Shown here piece after piece: positions 30,071 through 42,495 of a DNA stretch of 64,000 nucleotides (position 1 is its first letter; every line of letters begins with the position of its first letter). The DNA comes from Isoetes taiwanensis (lineage: Eukaryota > Streptophyta > Lycopodiopsida > Isoetales > Isoetaceae). The notes beneath the pieces were generated by a model, which saw only the letters and a list, made by a program, of their open reading frames with translations, did no database searches and was not told where the DNA came from. Location of the stretch: NCBI GenBank assembly GCA_021234155.1, contig JAJEKV010000003.1, positions 12,707,819 to 12,771,818 on the forward strand. Reading direction: 5' to 3'. The translations under genes were made by a program, and so were the position numbers.

Positions 30071-30500
30071 ATTTTGATATTTTCCTCCTGGTCAGGTTGG
30101 ATTTGCCTATGCTTTCTCTTGGGTCTAGAAGAACTGGCCTCTGCTTTCTCATCGGGAGTTTTATAATAATCCGAGAAGCTCTTCCGATTAACAGCCTCCC
30201 CCTTTATATGCAGATAATAAGCCACTGCCCAGGTTCCAGGAGCCATTCCACCCCATGTATGTGGCTTCCCTGTAATTCTTTTGTAAATTTGCATGAACTC
30301 TTTGTATTGCTCATTGCTCAGATAAGAAAATATATGCCTTAATTTTTCAGTTTGAACAAAATATTTGGGGGAAAATACCTGTAGCCAGATTTATTTGGAA
30401 CTCTGTCACCTCAAAGCTTCTTTAGATCTTCATAGGGCACAATCTCTTGTTTGAGAAGAGATTTCATTGTGTAACCAGTGGCATTCAATTCTGACTCCAT
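30010..30500 (-). pseudogene. Unrecognised gene remnant with conserved-looking protein
   Basis: From an ATG at 30,500 the minus strand reads MESELNATGYTMKSLL...EDLKKL, an in-frame TGA, then GDRVPNKSGYRYFP. After a frame change comes EKLRHIFSYLSNEQYKEF...TGKPHTWGGMAPGTWAVAYY and a basic tail SSSRPKRKHRQIQ. The protein-like texture suggests a real gene ancestor, but I recognise no family. Confidence 0.4.
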
Positions 30501-30509
30501 TAGGGTTCA

Positions 30510-31345
30510 ATCGGCAAGAAGCGGGAAAAAAATAGAAGAAGAGGTGATTATTTCTTAATTCAAAATGAGGGACAATGACATGGCATAAAATTCAAAATAA
30601 CCGACGCTCATTAATTCGCACTCCCGCAATCTCCGCTTCGGTATGCACCACCCGATTCTACCACAAAGGTGGTGCCAAAATGTGGCGTCAAAATGCGCGT
30701 TTTTGATACACCACAACGTGGTCTTACCCACATAGATTCATCGATGAGCTTAGTTCTAGATTGCATGAATTTAACTTGATTTTCAATGTACAATTTGATA
30801 TCCAAGGGTCAAATTGGAAAGCTTGTTTACAAACATTATATTGCATTTTTTTCTCTAATGATGGATATGCAATGGTGTATTTTTAAAATTGATTCTTCAT
30901 TGGTATTTTTCAAGGGTTTTCAGTGGTGGACTCTCCCTTCGCATAATGAATAGCGGGCTCTTTTGTGCAAATATGATATTCATATTTCATTTGCACAAGA
31001 ATCTTTGATGCACTATGGTCTAAGTAATCATTTTAGTTAGGGTTTCTAGTATTTCTATACGTCGGATATTCAAGCTAATGGCCATATTATGTATTTTTTG
31101 GTATATGCTATATTATGCCCTTCGTCAATGGCCGAGGTTTGCCTATTGTGACAGTATAAGAGATTTGTAATTTGACTCCTAGTTCGAGATGCAAGAATAT
31201 ATTTTGCAGCTTTTTGATTTACAACTACAAATTAGCTGTAAGATTGGGGCCCACACTTCACACCCATAAAGCACAACGATTGGAACTTATGTTTTAAAAA
31301 GCATTTTCTTTCATGTGCTAATCCCATACATTGCTTATGCAGCGT
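30510..31345. other. AT-rich intergenic sequence
   Basis: No gene is recognised. Short minus-strand frame at 30,611-30,805 without motifs. Confidence 0.5.
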
Positions 31346-31610
31346 CCATAGAATAGAATAGAATAGAATATAATAGAATAAGGCTATAAGCCCATTGCTA
31401 TGCCTTTGCTAGATTGGACGCCTTGAAATGTGCACATTACACTAGTTAACATCAATTCGAGGCATCCGTTCTCGCCAACAAAATTTATGCTTGGCACCAT
31501 GTCAAATGCTTTTGTGTAATCCACAAATATCAGTGATAACGATTTTTTCTTTCCCTTCACACTTTCTACTATAGCATGTGAAGTCACCAACTAGTCTGGT
31601 CTCTTGTAGA
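31346..31610 (-). pseudogene. LINE reverse-transcriptase fragment with (TATTC)n end
   Basis: The minus strand reads VTSHAIVESVKGKKKSLSLI then FVDYTKAFDMV, the RT A-motif of LINE ORF2, soon ending in a (TATTC)n run at 31,347-31,380. The catalytic FADD part is missing. Confidence 0.7.
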
Positions 31611-31694
31611 ATGACACCATCTAAATCCTACTTGCCCCCTAGCTATCACTCCATTCTCCTCAGCCCAAAAACTCACTTTCCATCAACAACAGCA

Positions 31695-31860
31695 GGAAAG
31701 AGCTTGGCCCACATATTGCTTACCATATTGTCTGATAGTTATTCACATCTGAGGCATTTTCCACAGGCACCACCTGTTGCATTGCCATTCTGTAGAAAAT
31801 CCTTGCAACGTTGGCTTATTGAACATGCAAGTAATAAACTCTACATATGAGTCCCAAGCA
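31695..31860. repeat. Piece repeated from 21,418-21,580
   Basis: 'ttggcccacatattgcttaccat' to 'tacatatgagtcccaagc' matches 21,418-21,580 and 46,437-46,595 with about 8% differences. Confidence 0.85.
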
Positions 31861-31994
31861 TAGGGTTTCAGAATTTTGTTTTCTGCATCTTTTGCATGTA
31901 TTAAAAAAGCAAATACAACAACTTGTTCACAAGATTCTAGGTATTTTCTTTTAACATTGTAAAGGCCTAATCATGCAAGGGGACTAGTGGCATA

Positions 31995-33794
31995 TGTGAC
32001 GTTCCAGCACAGTATACGCTCCCAGGACGTATATTGTACTGCCACGTCACGCGTACACGCCACCCCGACTGACGTGTACGCCAACGTGTAGCCAAGTGGG
32101 TAGCCCCTAGGGAGCAACTTGCTAAGAATGTGCATTAGTATTAATGTGCACATTTTCCAATGTACACATTAATGTGGGCACACATTTCCATGTGGCCACT
32201 TGATGCCAAGTGGGCCATACCCATAGGTGCAATTAATGTGCACATTTTCCAATGTACACATTCATTAATGTGCACACATTTCCATGTGAGCACATTTGGG
32301 TGCACACATTTCCATGTGGGCACATTTGGCCACCTAGCCCTTAAAGGCAAGTGGGCCCTTTTCCCAATTATCCCACATGCCTAAAGGGGATAATTGGAAA
32401 CCCTAGCCACCCCCTTGTCTATTTAAGTAGAAGAACCCTAACTTGCCCATTTTCGTTTCTAGGGTTTTAGAGCTCCGTTTTGGCTGCCTCAAGAGCCAAA
32501 ACCGCCTCCCAGACTCTGTCCGAGAGAACTGCATCATTAGTTTTCCTTGATTCGAGCATTTCAAATAGGATGGTCGAGTTCAGTCGTCGAGGAGGAACTC
32601 AAGGATCAGTATTTAGGCAATTTAGTAGTCTAAACCCCATTTCACCATCGAATCAAGAGGGTTTAGCCTCTTAAATTGCCCATAACAAGCCCTCTAGAAC
32701 TCTAGATAGCGATTCTAACTAAAGAACCTAACTCTATGATATAGATTAGATCTTGTTCTTTAGTTCTTACGTGATGTATATGGATGATGTATCTCTGTGA
32801 ACTCCTTGTATTGGGAAGGGGGTAGAGACCTAAAAGCTTGGTAGTAGATGCTCCTAGATTAGCCTCTCTAGCACACTATAGATGCGGCTGCGTGCAATAG
32901 CCCTTTGTTTGTGTTCTTAGGGGTCGACCGGTTGATAAGGGTGGGCGGTCCATAGCGGTTGCTCTCGGGATGTAAAGTCTACCCCGAGAGCACTTTGCCG
33001 ATTAAGCGCTTTAATACTCGTGGACCGCGTGCACCCCGGTATGAGTTCGACACCGTTGGGGATAAGAAGCCGCGGGCGGCGGTGCCACCGGGGTTTCCGG
33101 CCGAGGCCCCGTGGTGCGGGTTGTGCCGCACGGGGGGTGACCACATTCGTGGTGGTAGTTCCCTTCAAGTGGGTTAAAGAGTCGAAAGTACCCAGACGGT
33201 TGGTGTCCTCTAGTCCGCCTGCTATGGCATTGATCACCGGTGGGAGAGAAACCTCCCTACCGCCTCATCGGTCTGGGAGATGTAACCCGGCTATAGCCCT
33301 TTGGCTATGATCCCGCAAGAGGCTCTACGGTCCAACCCCGGTTCTTCAACCTATCCGCAAAGTGTACGCAGGAGGGGCGGATGGAGTGGACAACCCTAAG
33401 CCATGTTCTTATGCCGGCCAAATCCATTGCCATGAATTCGGCCTCGCAATGAACTCGAGACCCAAGCCGCCGGGCATCCCTTTGAGTCTCGAGCCTTGGG
33501 TAGGATTCCCTATGTGATGTGCTGATCACCGTTTTTATGCAGATATGTGGAGGACCATCCTTCGTGATGGTCATATGATGTTGATGTATGTGCTACTGAC
33601 ATGTATGTTTACGCTTCCGCAGCTAGGTAGGCCCTGAGGGAGACGGGGTGCAATGACCCTTCCACTCTTCCCACTGGAACCCGTCACGGTTGCAGTGTCA
33701 CGTGGAGGGCCCTGTACTAGCATGGAGCTGGTATGGGGGATGAACTCCTGTTTGTATACGGTGAGGGCACCGTATGCGAGTGGGGGACGTCACA
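31995..33794. mobile_element. Solo LTR, 1,800 bp
   Basis: It begins TGTGACGT and ends ACGTCACA, a perfect 8-bp terminal inversion starting TG and ending CA. It is flanked by GCATA on both sides (31990-31994, 33795-33799), a 5-bp target duplication. No second LTR or internal coding is seen. Inside are 'atgtgcacatttcc'-type subrepeats (32,150-32,330), a TATA-like 'ctatttaag' near 32,418, and a GC-rich tract near 33,030-33,130. Confidence 0.88.
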
Positions 33795-33799
33795 GCATA

Positions 33800-34520
33800 G
33801 TGCTACATTCAATGATTTAGTTTGGATCTGGATATAGAAGGTGAAGCTTCCTTACGTAGATTATCAAGGTGATTATAAAGGTGCAGTTTAAGGGTGTATA
33901 TATGCAAGGTTTTTAGTTTAGCAAAAAGTTCCAGGCCATACTAGCAAAGGTCCAACTTTTCTTCAGGCATATGTGTAGCCTGGAATAGAAATTTCAGTGA
34001 ATACGTTACAAACTGCTAAGTGTTGCAAAATGGAGGATATGCCCCTTGCTTTCAAATCCTTTCGGAATAGGAGCAAAGGAGGCAATGCCTCAAATAAGAC
34101 CCATTAAATGTTGGGAATGGAGAAGTGTGGTTTATCTATCAGAATGGAGAGAGAAAACTTTATAAAGCTATAGCCTCTTAATGGGAAATATAAAAGTCCA
34201 TAAGCATCTTCTGCATTTAGAAAAAGCAGATCTTTTACCGTTGTTGACTGTTTCAAGTGCATGCTTTCAAGTTCTATAAACGGGTGACCATCTGCTTTTG
34301 TCCAAGTAAAGAAGTTGCCAACAAAGCATGCAGGGCTAAAGCCATCCTAAATACGAGTGCATGGATTACATGTCTGACATTTATTTTTTAAACCCGCTCG
34401 ACCAAAGGTACCATCTATCTAGATATATATATACAAGAAATTTAATGCGTCCTACGGTGCATGTTCGAGTTTTAGCACGTTCCTACGTGCAAGTTCTTGT
34501 CGTGCCCTACATTCTAAAAG
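33800..34520. other. AT-rich sequence between solo LTR and array
   Basis: No gene or known repeat is recognised. Confidence 0.5.
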
Positions 34521-34529
34521 AATCTCTTG

Positions 34530-35560
34530 AGAATACTCTATAGATTCTCTAAGATTCTACCAAGGTTCTCTTGGAGGTTTCGTGGAGATTCCTCTAAATT
34601 TTATAAGATTCCCTCTCCATCAGATTTCTATAGATTCTCCAAGATTCTATGAAGATCCCCTTAGATTCCCTTAGATCCCTTTAGATTTTAGGGTCAAAGC
34701 ATGGAGCTGGGGGGCATTTTTGCGCCAGCCAAGCACCCCCTAAGCACCTAATGCGGGAAATTTTACTTATTTTTATCTTTTTCTTTATAACTCCGATGAA
34801 GCTGAAATTTTGTATTCCAAGGCGTAATATGAATGCGTTTCAGGGAAAAATATCAAAAAAATAAAACAAAAATATTTTATAAAAATACAAAGAAAATAAC
34901 TCCGCAAAGCACCCCCTAAGCACCATGTGTCGCTGACACAAAAAGTGTCCCCCACCTCCATGCTTTGACCCTTTACGAGATTGCCCTAGGTTCCCTTACA
35001 TTATGAAGATTCCCTCTAGATTCCATCAGATTTCCCTCTAGATTCCATCAGATTTCTATAGATTCTCCAAGATTCTATGAAGATCCCCTTAGATCCCTTT
35101 AGATTTTACGAGATTGCCCTAGGTTCCCTTAGTTACTCTAATATTTCATTAACATTTTCTTACATTCCCTTAGATTTTATGAAGATTCCCTTAGGTCCCC
35201 TAGATTTTAAGAAATTCCCTTAGGCTTATAAATATTTTCCTAGATTCTCTTACATTTTATGAGATTTTCTTAGATTTCGTTAGATTCTCCTGGATTCCTT
35301 TACATTCTAGAACTTTTTAGAACATTCTAAGACTTTCTGGAACATTGTGAGACTTTCAAAATATCCTAGAACTTTCTGGAAGTATTTCCCTAAATTCTCT
35401 TACATTCCCATAGGTTCCCCTACATTCTAGAACATTCTAGAACTTATTAGAACAATTTGGAGCTTTTTGGAAGAATTTTCTTAGATTCCCTCCAGATTCT
35501 CTTATGTTCTAGAGCCTTCCAGAACATTCCAGAACTCTTTTAAACTAGCTAGAATGGTAT
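34530..35560. repeat. Degenerate short-period array (copy 2)
   Basis: Variants of 'agattcccttagatt', with larger internal duplications ('ctatagattctccaagattctatgaagatcccc' near 34,632 and 35,052). It is interrupted by the MITE at 34,691-34,971. Position 35,258 corresponds to window base 1. Confidence 0.85.
34691..34971. mobile_element. Tourist-like MITE (281 bp)
   Basis: The ends GGGTCAAAGCATGGAG and CTCCATGCTTTGACCC are inverted repeats, with similarity continuing for about 30 bases. TTTA (TTA plus one T) flanks both sides (34687-34690, 34972-34975). The uninterrupted sequence 'agattttacgagattgccc' occurs at 35,101, showing the empty site. TTA-type duplication suggests PIF/Harbinger. Confidence 0.8.
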
Positions 35561-35579
35561 ACTCTATTTTATCTTAATT

Positions 35580-35860
35580 AGAATGTTACCCTTAACTATA
35601 TTTGAGACGTAAATTATTTGTAGAATTAATGCTTGATCTAGTGGTTAGAATGGTTGGTTGGGGGTCAATGACCAAGGTTCGAATCCCCCATACAACATGC
35701 CTTTTCTTAAGATGAGTAAAAATGTTACCCTTAAGTGTATTTGAAACATAAATTACTTGTGGAATTAATGCTTGGTCTAGTGGTTAAAATGGGGGGTTCG
35801 GGGGTCAATGATCAGGTTCGAATCCCCCATAGAACATAAAAATTTTAAAAGCTTTTTCTT
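35580..35860 (+). repeat. tRNA-like SINE-type pair (copy 2)
   Basis: Same two units as 303-620. The first has lost a short piece after 'cccccatacaacat', and the second B-box reads 'caggttcgaatcc'. Confidence 0.7.
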
Positions 35861-35869
35861 AAGGGATGA

Positions 35870-36540
35870 GCATTCAACGTGGGCCGTAGGATCTTGGACC
35901 CGATCAAGGGTCGAGATCTCATTATGTGACAATAATTAAAGCAACATGAGCCATAAGATCTATTACATATAATTCCCAAAGTCATGTGCACCGTAGGATA
36001 TGTGCTAAGTCACGTGAGCTGTAAGATCCTAGATCGACGATCAGGATCAAGAACAATCTGGACCGCAAGATCTATTACATATAATTCCTAAAGCCATGTG
36101 CACCGTAGGATGTGTCCCAAAGCAACGTGAGTCGTAGGATCTCGGATCGACGATCAGGATCAAATCAGCCTGGACCGTAGGATCGCTTACATATAAGCGA
36201 TAAACAAACTCCTAAGCTATCTGGGCCATACGATACGTCCCAAAGCCATGTGAGCCGTAGGATCTCAGATCAACGGTCGGATTGAGCGCTACAAACATAA
36301 GAACATATATATGTTAGATCCGTAGGATGTGTCCCAAAGCAACGTGAGCCATAGGATCTCGGATCGACGATCAGGATCAAATCAACCTGGATCGTAGGAT
36401 CGCTTACATATAAGCGACAAACAAACTCCCAAGCCATCTGGGCCGTATGATACGTCCCAAAGCCACGTGAGCCGTAGAATCTCGGATCAACAGTCGGATT
36501 GAGTGTTACAAATATAAGAACATATATATGTTATGATATG
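35870..36540. repeat. Uninterrupted 'gccgtaggatc' repeat (copy 2), empty site of the Ty3/gypsy element
   Basis: GACGA at 36,149-36,153 is the target that in copy 1 was duplicated around the element. Confidence 0.85.
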
Positions 36541-37364
36541 AATATGCATCACTGCAGGCATTGCAAGTATTAATGTTCCTTCCTCCTTATGCTTCACGCT
36601 TCATATATGGAAAATGAGTAAGTTGCTCATATCTCTATCCTTCATATTTGGAGCGGAGGAGTTGGAACACTACCACTGCTTCCATTTTCATTGCTTCATT
36701 TGCAGTCTTCATTTGGGTCTTTGCCTTTTGAGTCTACCATTATATGTTAAATGAAGCATATTTTTCTTATATTTCTTCGAAGGGAAGGATGCATAACTTA
36801 TAAAGATCCTAGCTTGTTCTATAGCTTGGATGATTTGTAGCTAACCTTAGGGATTGCAAGGAGTGCTTTTGATAGTAGCAAATGTAAGTCTGTAAATTCA
36901 AATTCAGCCCTGCTATAGCCATGAATGTGGCCCAAATTGAAAACCTAAACTTCGTCCTAGTCTCTTGAATGTGATATAAATATGCACTTTCCAATCAATA
37001 TTGCCCAAAGCAAGGGGAGGTTTGAAATCCAGTGCTTGGCATTGGGTCCTCTTTGGTGTTACTTAAGCATTTGCTTGATGTTTTTTCAGTTGATGCCTTA
37101 ATAGATAGATAGAGAGTAGAAGGAAATGGAATAATATTTATATTACATTGTCATTGACAAAGGCGGATTCTGAAACACTCTTTCTTTCGCAAAAATAGAA
37201 GTGCATTTTGCCATTAAGAAACCTGCATATGTTTAGGCATAGGCTTGGAAATAAATCCATGTTTGCTAGATAAATCATGTGCCTATATAAAGAATGAGGA
37301 CCAAGTTAAAAAGCATGAATTGTCTTTAAATCGGTACGGAATATAAGATGTTTTTCCTTTATGC

Positions 37365-38780
37365 TTAGCCTGCACAATCTGTGGTTACAAAAGCGATAGT
37401 CTCAAACTTTAGAGGTAAAAAAAATGGCAACATGCAAGCTGTCAACGAATGTCATGGTCATGTTTGTTGCTTGAAACTCAACGTGGCTCCTAAGTTGATT
37501 TATAGGGATCTAGAGAAAGTCCTTAGAGGTTTCATCTGGAATGGCAAGCATCTGGTTAATTGGGATTCAGTTTGCAGATCTAAGACTTTTGAGGGCCTAG
37601 GATGTAAGAATATCTTTCTTCAAGCTCAATCCTTGGCAGGAAAGTTCATTTGGAAGGCTTTGTTTGGTAACCAATCTCCAGCCTCTAAGTTCATTCGATA
37701 CTGACCAAAGGAAAGTCATCTCTATGGGCATCGTACAATTCAGCACTTGCTTCCTAATTTTGTCTTTGTTGAGTTGAAACCTGCTTCTAATATTTCTCCC
37801 TTTATGTCCAACCTCATTAAAGCTTGGAATTCGATCTCCTCTACCTGCACATTTGCCTCAGTTGATAAGCTTCATTTGGATATGCCCTATTTAAAAATCT
37901 TGTTTTGTGTGATCATGATTCTACTATGCTAGCTATCAGGCATCCAAGGATCTGTGAAACTGGGCTAATGCGGGATTCAATTATGTCAGGGACCTCTTCT
38001 CCAATAATAGAGTCATCTCCTAGACTAAGTTAAAAGCTATCATAAAGGGTACTTCTTTTGATAAAAGGATCTTCCTTCATTTAAAGCAGATTGCTTGTAA
38101 TCTCTCTACTTCCAATTCCTTCATTTAAAGCAGATTGTTTGCAATCTCTCTACTTCCAACAATCAGAACACTGATGATGGAGACTGGAGTATTGGGGGCA
38201 AAAAGGGCTACAGGGTCAAGAATGTCAATAAGGTCTTATATTACAGTGACGATCCATGTAAAGCTATGACCAAATGGTCAATCAATGCTAACCAACTTTA
38301 AACCTTGTTCTCTAATGTAGAATTCATATTACCCCCCTAAGATTTGTTACTTTATATGGCTTATTGCTCAAGGCATCTTAAGTAATCTTCACTCCTTGTC
38401 TATGATTAATTCTAACATCTTTGCTAATTGTCCTCTACATGCTCTGATAACGAAACTATGAGTCACATCTTTTGCAATACACTACTACAAAAATAGGTAG
38501 AAATGGCACAAAAGTGACATTTATCCTCTGCCTTCTGTAAAAAGGCGGAGGATAAATGTCACTTTTGTGCCATTTCTACCTATTTTTGTAGTAGTGATAA
38601 ACTTAATGGCTTCTGGTCTTGGTTTTGCAATAAATTTGGTATTTCTCACTGCATGACTTGTTGTCTCTTATTCAATCTAATGATAAATTTATAAATACCA
38701 TTATTCAAATTTCTCTTTGGAATATTTGAAACTCGAGAAATCGTTGTCCTTTATGGAATTTTTGTTTTCCCCTCTTTGGA
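37365..38780 (+). pseudogene. LINE ORF2 3' fragment (copy 2)
   Basis: Same fragment as 13,220-14,620, including the frame 37,381-37,704 and the MITE split at 38,480. Confidence 0.8.
38480..38596. mobile_element. CACTA-type hairpin MITE (copy 2, 117 bp)
   Basis: Same position and ATA duplication as 14,326-14,436. Its loop differs: 'ctctgccttctgtaaaaaggcgg' here against 'cctccgctttaaaggcgg' in copy 1. Confidence 0.9.
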
Positions 38781-39642
38781 TTAAGTTGCAGCTTCAATTT
38801 GATTTTGAGACTTTTGCAAGTGCTAATAAAAAAGAGTCTGGTGCTAACTATGACAGGAAGTGGGACAACTTTGGTGTATTCAAGGGCTGCTTTGATTTGT
38901 TTGCATCAAATCTTAATGTTGTGTTTTACTCTGATGATCCTAATTTATCTTGAATTTCTACGAGGAGAAGGAAAAAGAAAGCTAGAAAAGCACTCAGATT
39001 ATCATGAACTCTCTGTCTTTAACAAAAGAGATGGTCTATTTGAGAACAATCTGGCTAGTCCTTTGCATTCTAATATGATGAGGGCAGGATTACTAGCCCA
39101 TGACAGTGATAGTGAAGACCTTTCTGTTGCCATCTTCTGCAGAAAGGTTATTCAGGTTCATTGCTTATGGTGATTTCTATTTAATACACATTTCTCTTTA
39201 ACCGAGAGGCAGTGGACAAGGTACAGAACTATGTATTATAACTATATTAATTGCTAAACTAATGGATGGCCTGCAAATTCTTATATATTTGGGACAACAA
39301 AACCTTTTAACAAATACTTCAATTCATCCTTTTTGATGAACACTTCACGTCTTCTTTGCCTTCTGATCCATAATATAATGCTACGTCCTTTAATCTCTTC
39401 ATACCTTCTAGCCTGGAATTTTGCTTCAAATGATGTGCTCAAATCAACATTTTGTCACTATTTTGTGTTAGACTCTGTGAACTGGAATTGCTGCCATTTG
39501 GATTTTGGAATCACAAGGTTTTCAAAGATGCTGCTGTGATGCTGATATGATGCTGAGGAGCTGTGTTGTTGTGCTCGAAGCTTGATTTCACCTGTCATAT
39601 TCCTTCTTCCTTATAAATACTTGTTCGACTTATATTCTCTAC

Positions 39643-41289
39643 TTAGCATCTGATACTTTATGTAGTGTCCTTACACCATATTGATATACCTAGCTTGTTT
39701 CTACATGTCTTAGCTTTCATCAAGCATGTTGCTCCTGTATTTGACTTTTTATAATTAATGATAGAACCAACTTTTATTTTCAAAATGGGGGTTGGGGATG
39801 GCGATTAGCGTCTTTCAATGCAAAATATAATAAATGCCTAGCACAAATTTATTTGCTATATACTGTAACATAGGTTTTCACCAAGGACTATGGATACCGG
39901 CCAACAAAATCGTATAGTAAATGGCATGAGTTGCAATAGCCACTTAGAGCACAATTACTTTAGCTTTTGATTATAAGTAAATGTCATTCGACATTTATGG
40001 TTTAGGTATGTTATTCTGCCAACCATGTGAACAAAACTTTAAACCATTTAAACTTGACATATAGCCCAAAAACCACATGGTATCTCTTATGCCTTTCAAA
40101 TTAGTTGCGCATTCCATATGAAGAACCAGGTGGCTTGTTTCTCGTATCATATGGCATGTCATTGCGGATCAGCTCTTTGCAGAGGCAGGATGCCAGTCTC
40201 TTGTAGGAGAATTTGATATGGGATCGTGCTCGAGTTAAAAAGGCCCCCACGCTTCCACACCATACAATAGTATAGACTCCATCAACACCCTGAACAAGTG
40301 CGACTGATGTGCCAGCTCGTAAATCTCCACTCTATGGAAGTCGTTCTGCATTGCATAAAAAGCCTTCCAATTTTTCGTCACTCATTGCCAGATACTCGTC
40401 CAATATGTGGTAGTAGTGTACTCGTACTCCAATATGTGATAGTAGTGAATTCCACTCCCGGATACCTGTATGTTTGCATCAGTTCCATCTTGACCTTGGT
40501 AAGTGAAGCAAGGCTGCCCCTATTACCTCGAGGATGACACTAGGAGAACCTTGGCCAAATTGACGTGCATTTTAGTGGTTTGGCAGAAAGTGCTAAAGAC
40601 ATCAAGATGCTACTGCATACTCGCTGAATTGTAGGCTAAGAAGTCCACAGCATTTGCATGTATTAGCTGCCGGATGACATGATGAGCAAGTCCGCCTTCC
40701 CCCCCCAAATGAATGTAGTACACATAAATTGTTGTGCAATGAGTTTTTTTTTTTTTTTGAAGAACTGTGTCATCAATATATTAAAAGAATGATAATGTTA
40801 CAAAGCAAGTGAGGAGGAAGGAGAACTGCCCCAAAGAGACAGCGATACCTCGACACTCCACAACAAACTCACGAAAAAACTTCAACTCTCTTTCTGGCTG
40901 CCTAAACCGACCATCACCATCTACAACACCCAAGAAGTCCCGCCAAATGGAAAACTTTTGCTCTACTAATCCCGAGAACACCAGAAAGCTTTGAAATAGC
41001 TTGTACCTGAGGAATCAGAGAGGCTGCAGGCTGCTGAATCCCCCCGAAAGATCCACAACCGCCGCCAAAATCAGCCACACCAACCAAGCCACGCGGACAG
41101 ATGCAGGCTTGCCGCAAGAGCGGCCAAGCACCGGATACACATGAAGCGAAGAATGGCCGGCTAGTCAATCTCACCGAACAGAGCCTCGACCCAATCCCGT
41201 GCGGTGCAAGTGAGGGCATAAAACCAGACAATGCTCCACAGTCTCACGATGAAGGCCACAACAAGGGCAGAGAGGGCTCACGCCCGCCC
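39643..41289. other. Segment present only in copy 2
   Basis: Copy 1 joins the two sides directly at 15,556/15,557. The LINE at the right edge reads through the junction, so copy 1 probably lost about 1.65 kb. The left part (39,650-40,130) has no recognised gene. Confidence 0.75.
40130..40560 (-). pseudogene. LINE fragment (post-RT region)
   Basis: Minus strand near 40,290-40,210 reads MESILLYGVEAWGPFL followed by a second block near 40,180. YGVEAWG is typical of the region after the LINE RT. Stops are present. Confidence 0.55.
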
Positions 41290-41460
41290 TAAACTGACTC
41301 ACAAGGACATTCACCCTGATACAGCGGTGCACCACCTGCCACAGAAGCACCCTAACCTTCGGTGGGGGAAGTGAGCTCCATGTCCACGTCCAAACCGAGC
41401 GCCATCGAGAACCTGGAAGCTGCAGAGACCACTTGCCTGAAGGGGGCAGAGTGTCATGTG
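40743..41460 (-). mobile_element. LINE 3' end with poly(A), antisense
   Basis: A T run at 40,746-40,760 is the poly(A) of a minus-strand LINE. Reading leftwards from 41,400: PPPKVRVLLWQVVHRC, then CPCCGLHRETVEHCLVLC, a zf-RVT zinc finger, then decayed C-terminal sequence. Copy 1 keeps only the right-hand part. Confidence 0.75.
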
Positions 41461-41814
41461 CAATGAGTTTTGTACGTATATCACTGAAAATTAAGGAATA
41501 TCTATACTAAACTCCATGAACAAAAACATTGGTTATGAAATTATGTAGTCAATTTGTTGCCTTGTCATATACCAGCATATTCAAAAAATAATTTGATAAA
41601 CTGCCTTGGTCATTCCAATGCATGGAACATGGGCCCTTTCTTAAGCACTTTATAATACATGACAATGCCTGATGGAGCTCTTTGATCATTGGGCCCTTTT
41701 GTATAACAATTATAGTGTACAGTGCATGTCACCTTCTCAAGTCCCATCACACATCGTCCATCTATGAATTGGACACCTCCCATCCCCCAAATGCCCCAAA
41801 GCCATCTTTCAAAA
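41460..41814. other. Shared intergenic sequence (copy 2)
   Basis: Matches 15,691-16,045. No gene recognised. Confidence 0.5.
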
Positions 41815-42218
41815 TGGACATAAAGTGTATCCTACTGGGTGGTCTCAGCTTCGGCGTCTGTCCTTCCATTTGTGTAAGGCCTGGTTACTGTGGCTCATTT
41901 GGAAGCGGCGACGCCTGAAGGTGTTCAGGAATGTGGAGGTGCAGCCTGGGGTGTTGATCTCGCAATTGAGGTACAAATTATATCTTTCTTACATGGCATG
42001 CCCTCGTAAAGAGCAGTTCAAGGCAGCTGTATGGGAGAGGACTCTCCTCATTGTAGACAGTGTTGGCAGGTTTGTCCCATGAGTCGTAGGTAGGTATGTG
42101 TGCCATTTGGGTGCTCGCCCAAGTGTGGGCAGGAGTACCCTAGTATCGCTCTTCTTGTACTTATTACATATTAATTAACTTGATCCTTCAAAAAAAAAAA
42201 AAGTGGACATAAAGTGTA
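41815..42218 (+). mobile_element. 5'-truncated LINE insertion with poly(A) and 15-bp target duplication
   Basis: TGGACATAAAGTGTA occurs at 41,815-41,829 and 42,204-42,218. Between them is a LINE C-terminus (WLLWLIWKRRRLKVF) ending in a 13-base A run (42,190-42,202). This is a textbook target-primed insertion; copy 1 kept only its front part. Confidence 0.9.
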
Positions 42219-42495
42219 GAAGTGAAATAGAAAACTGGCAACATAATTACCTTATACTTTTGTAATGTGAAATGCCATAAATGCAACATTATTACATTGT
42301 CATACATAAACTCGTCATGCATGTTGTGTGTTTTCCTTAGCACATTAAAATGATTTAGATGATATACAAGTTTAGAACATTCAACATTACAGCTGACTTT
42401 TAGTGTTAGATTTATATTGTAATATACATTCTACTTTGTGTCTCACTCCAAGACAAATGTAGAATGGAATGCTTATAATAGATAGGTTCACAAAG

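Noticed and set aside
33020-33310. Gene in the GC-rich part of the solo LTR
   Set aside because: Short frames on both strands without motifs; GC content alone makes them open.
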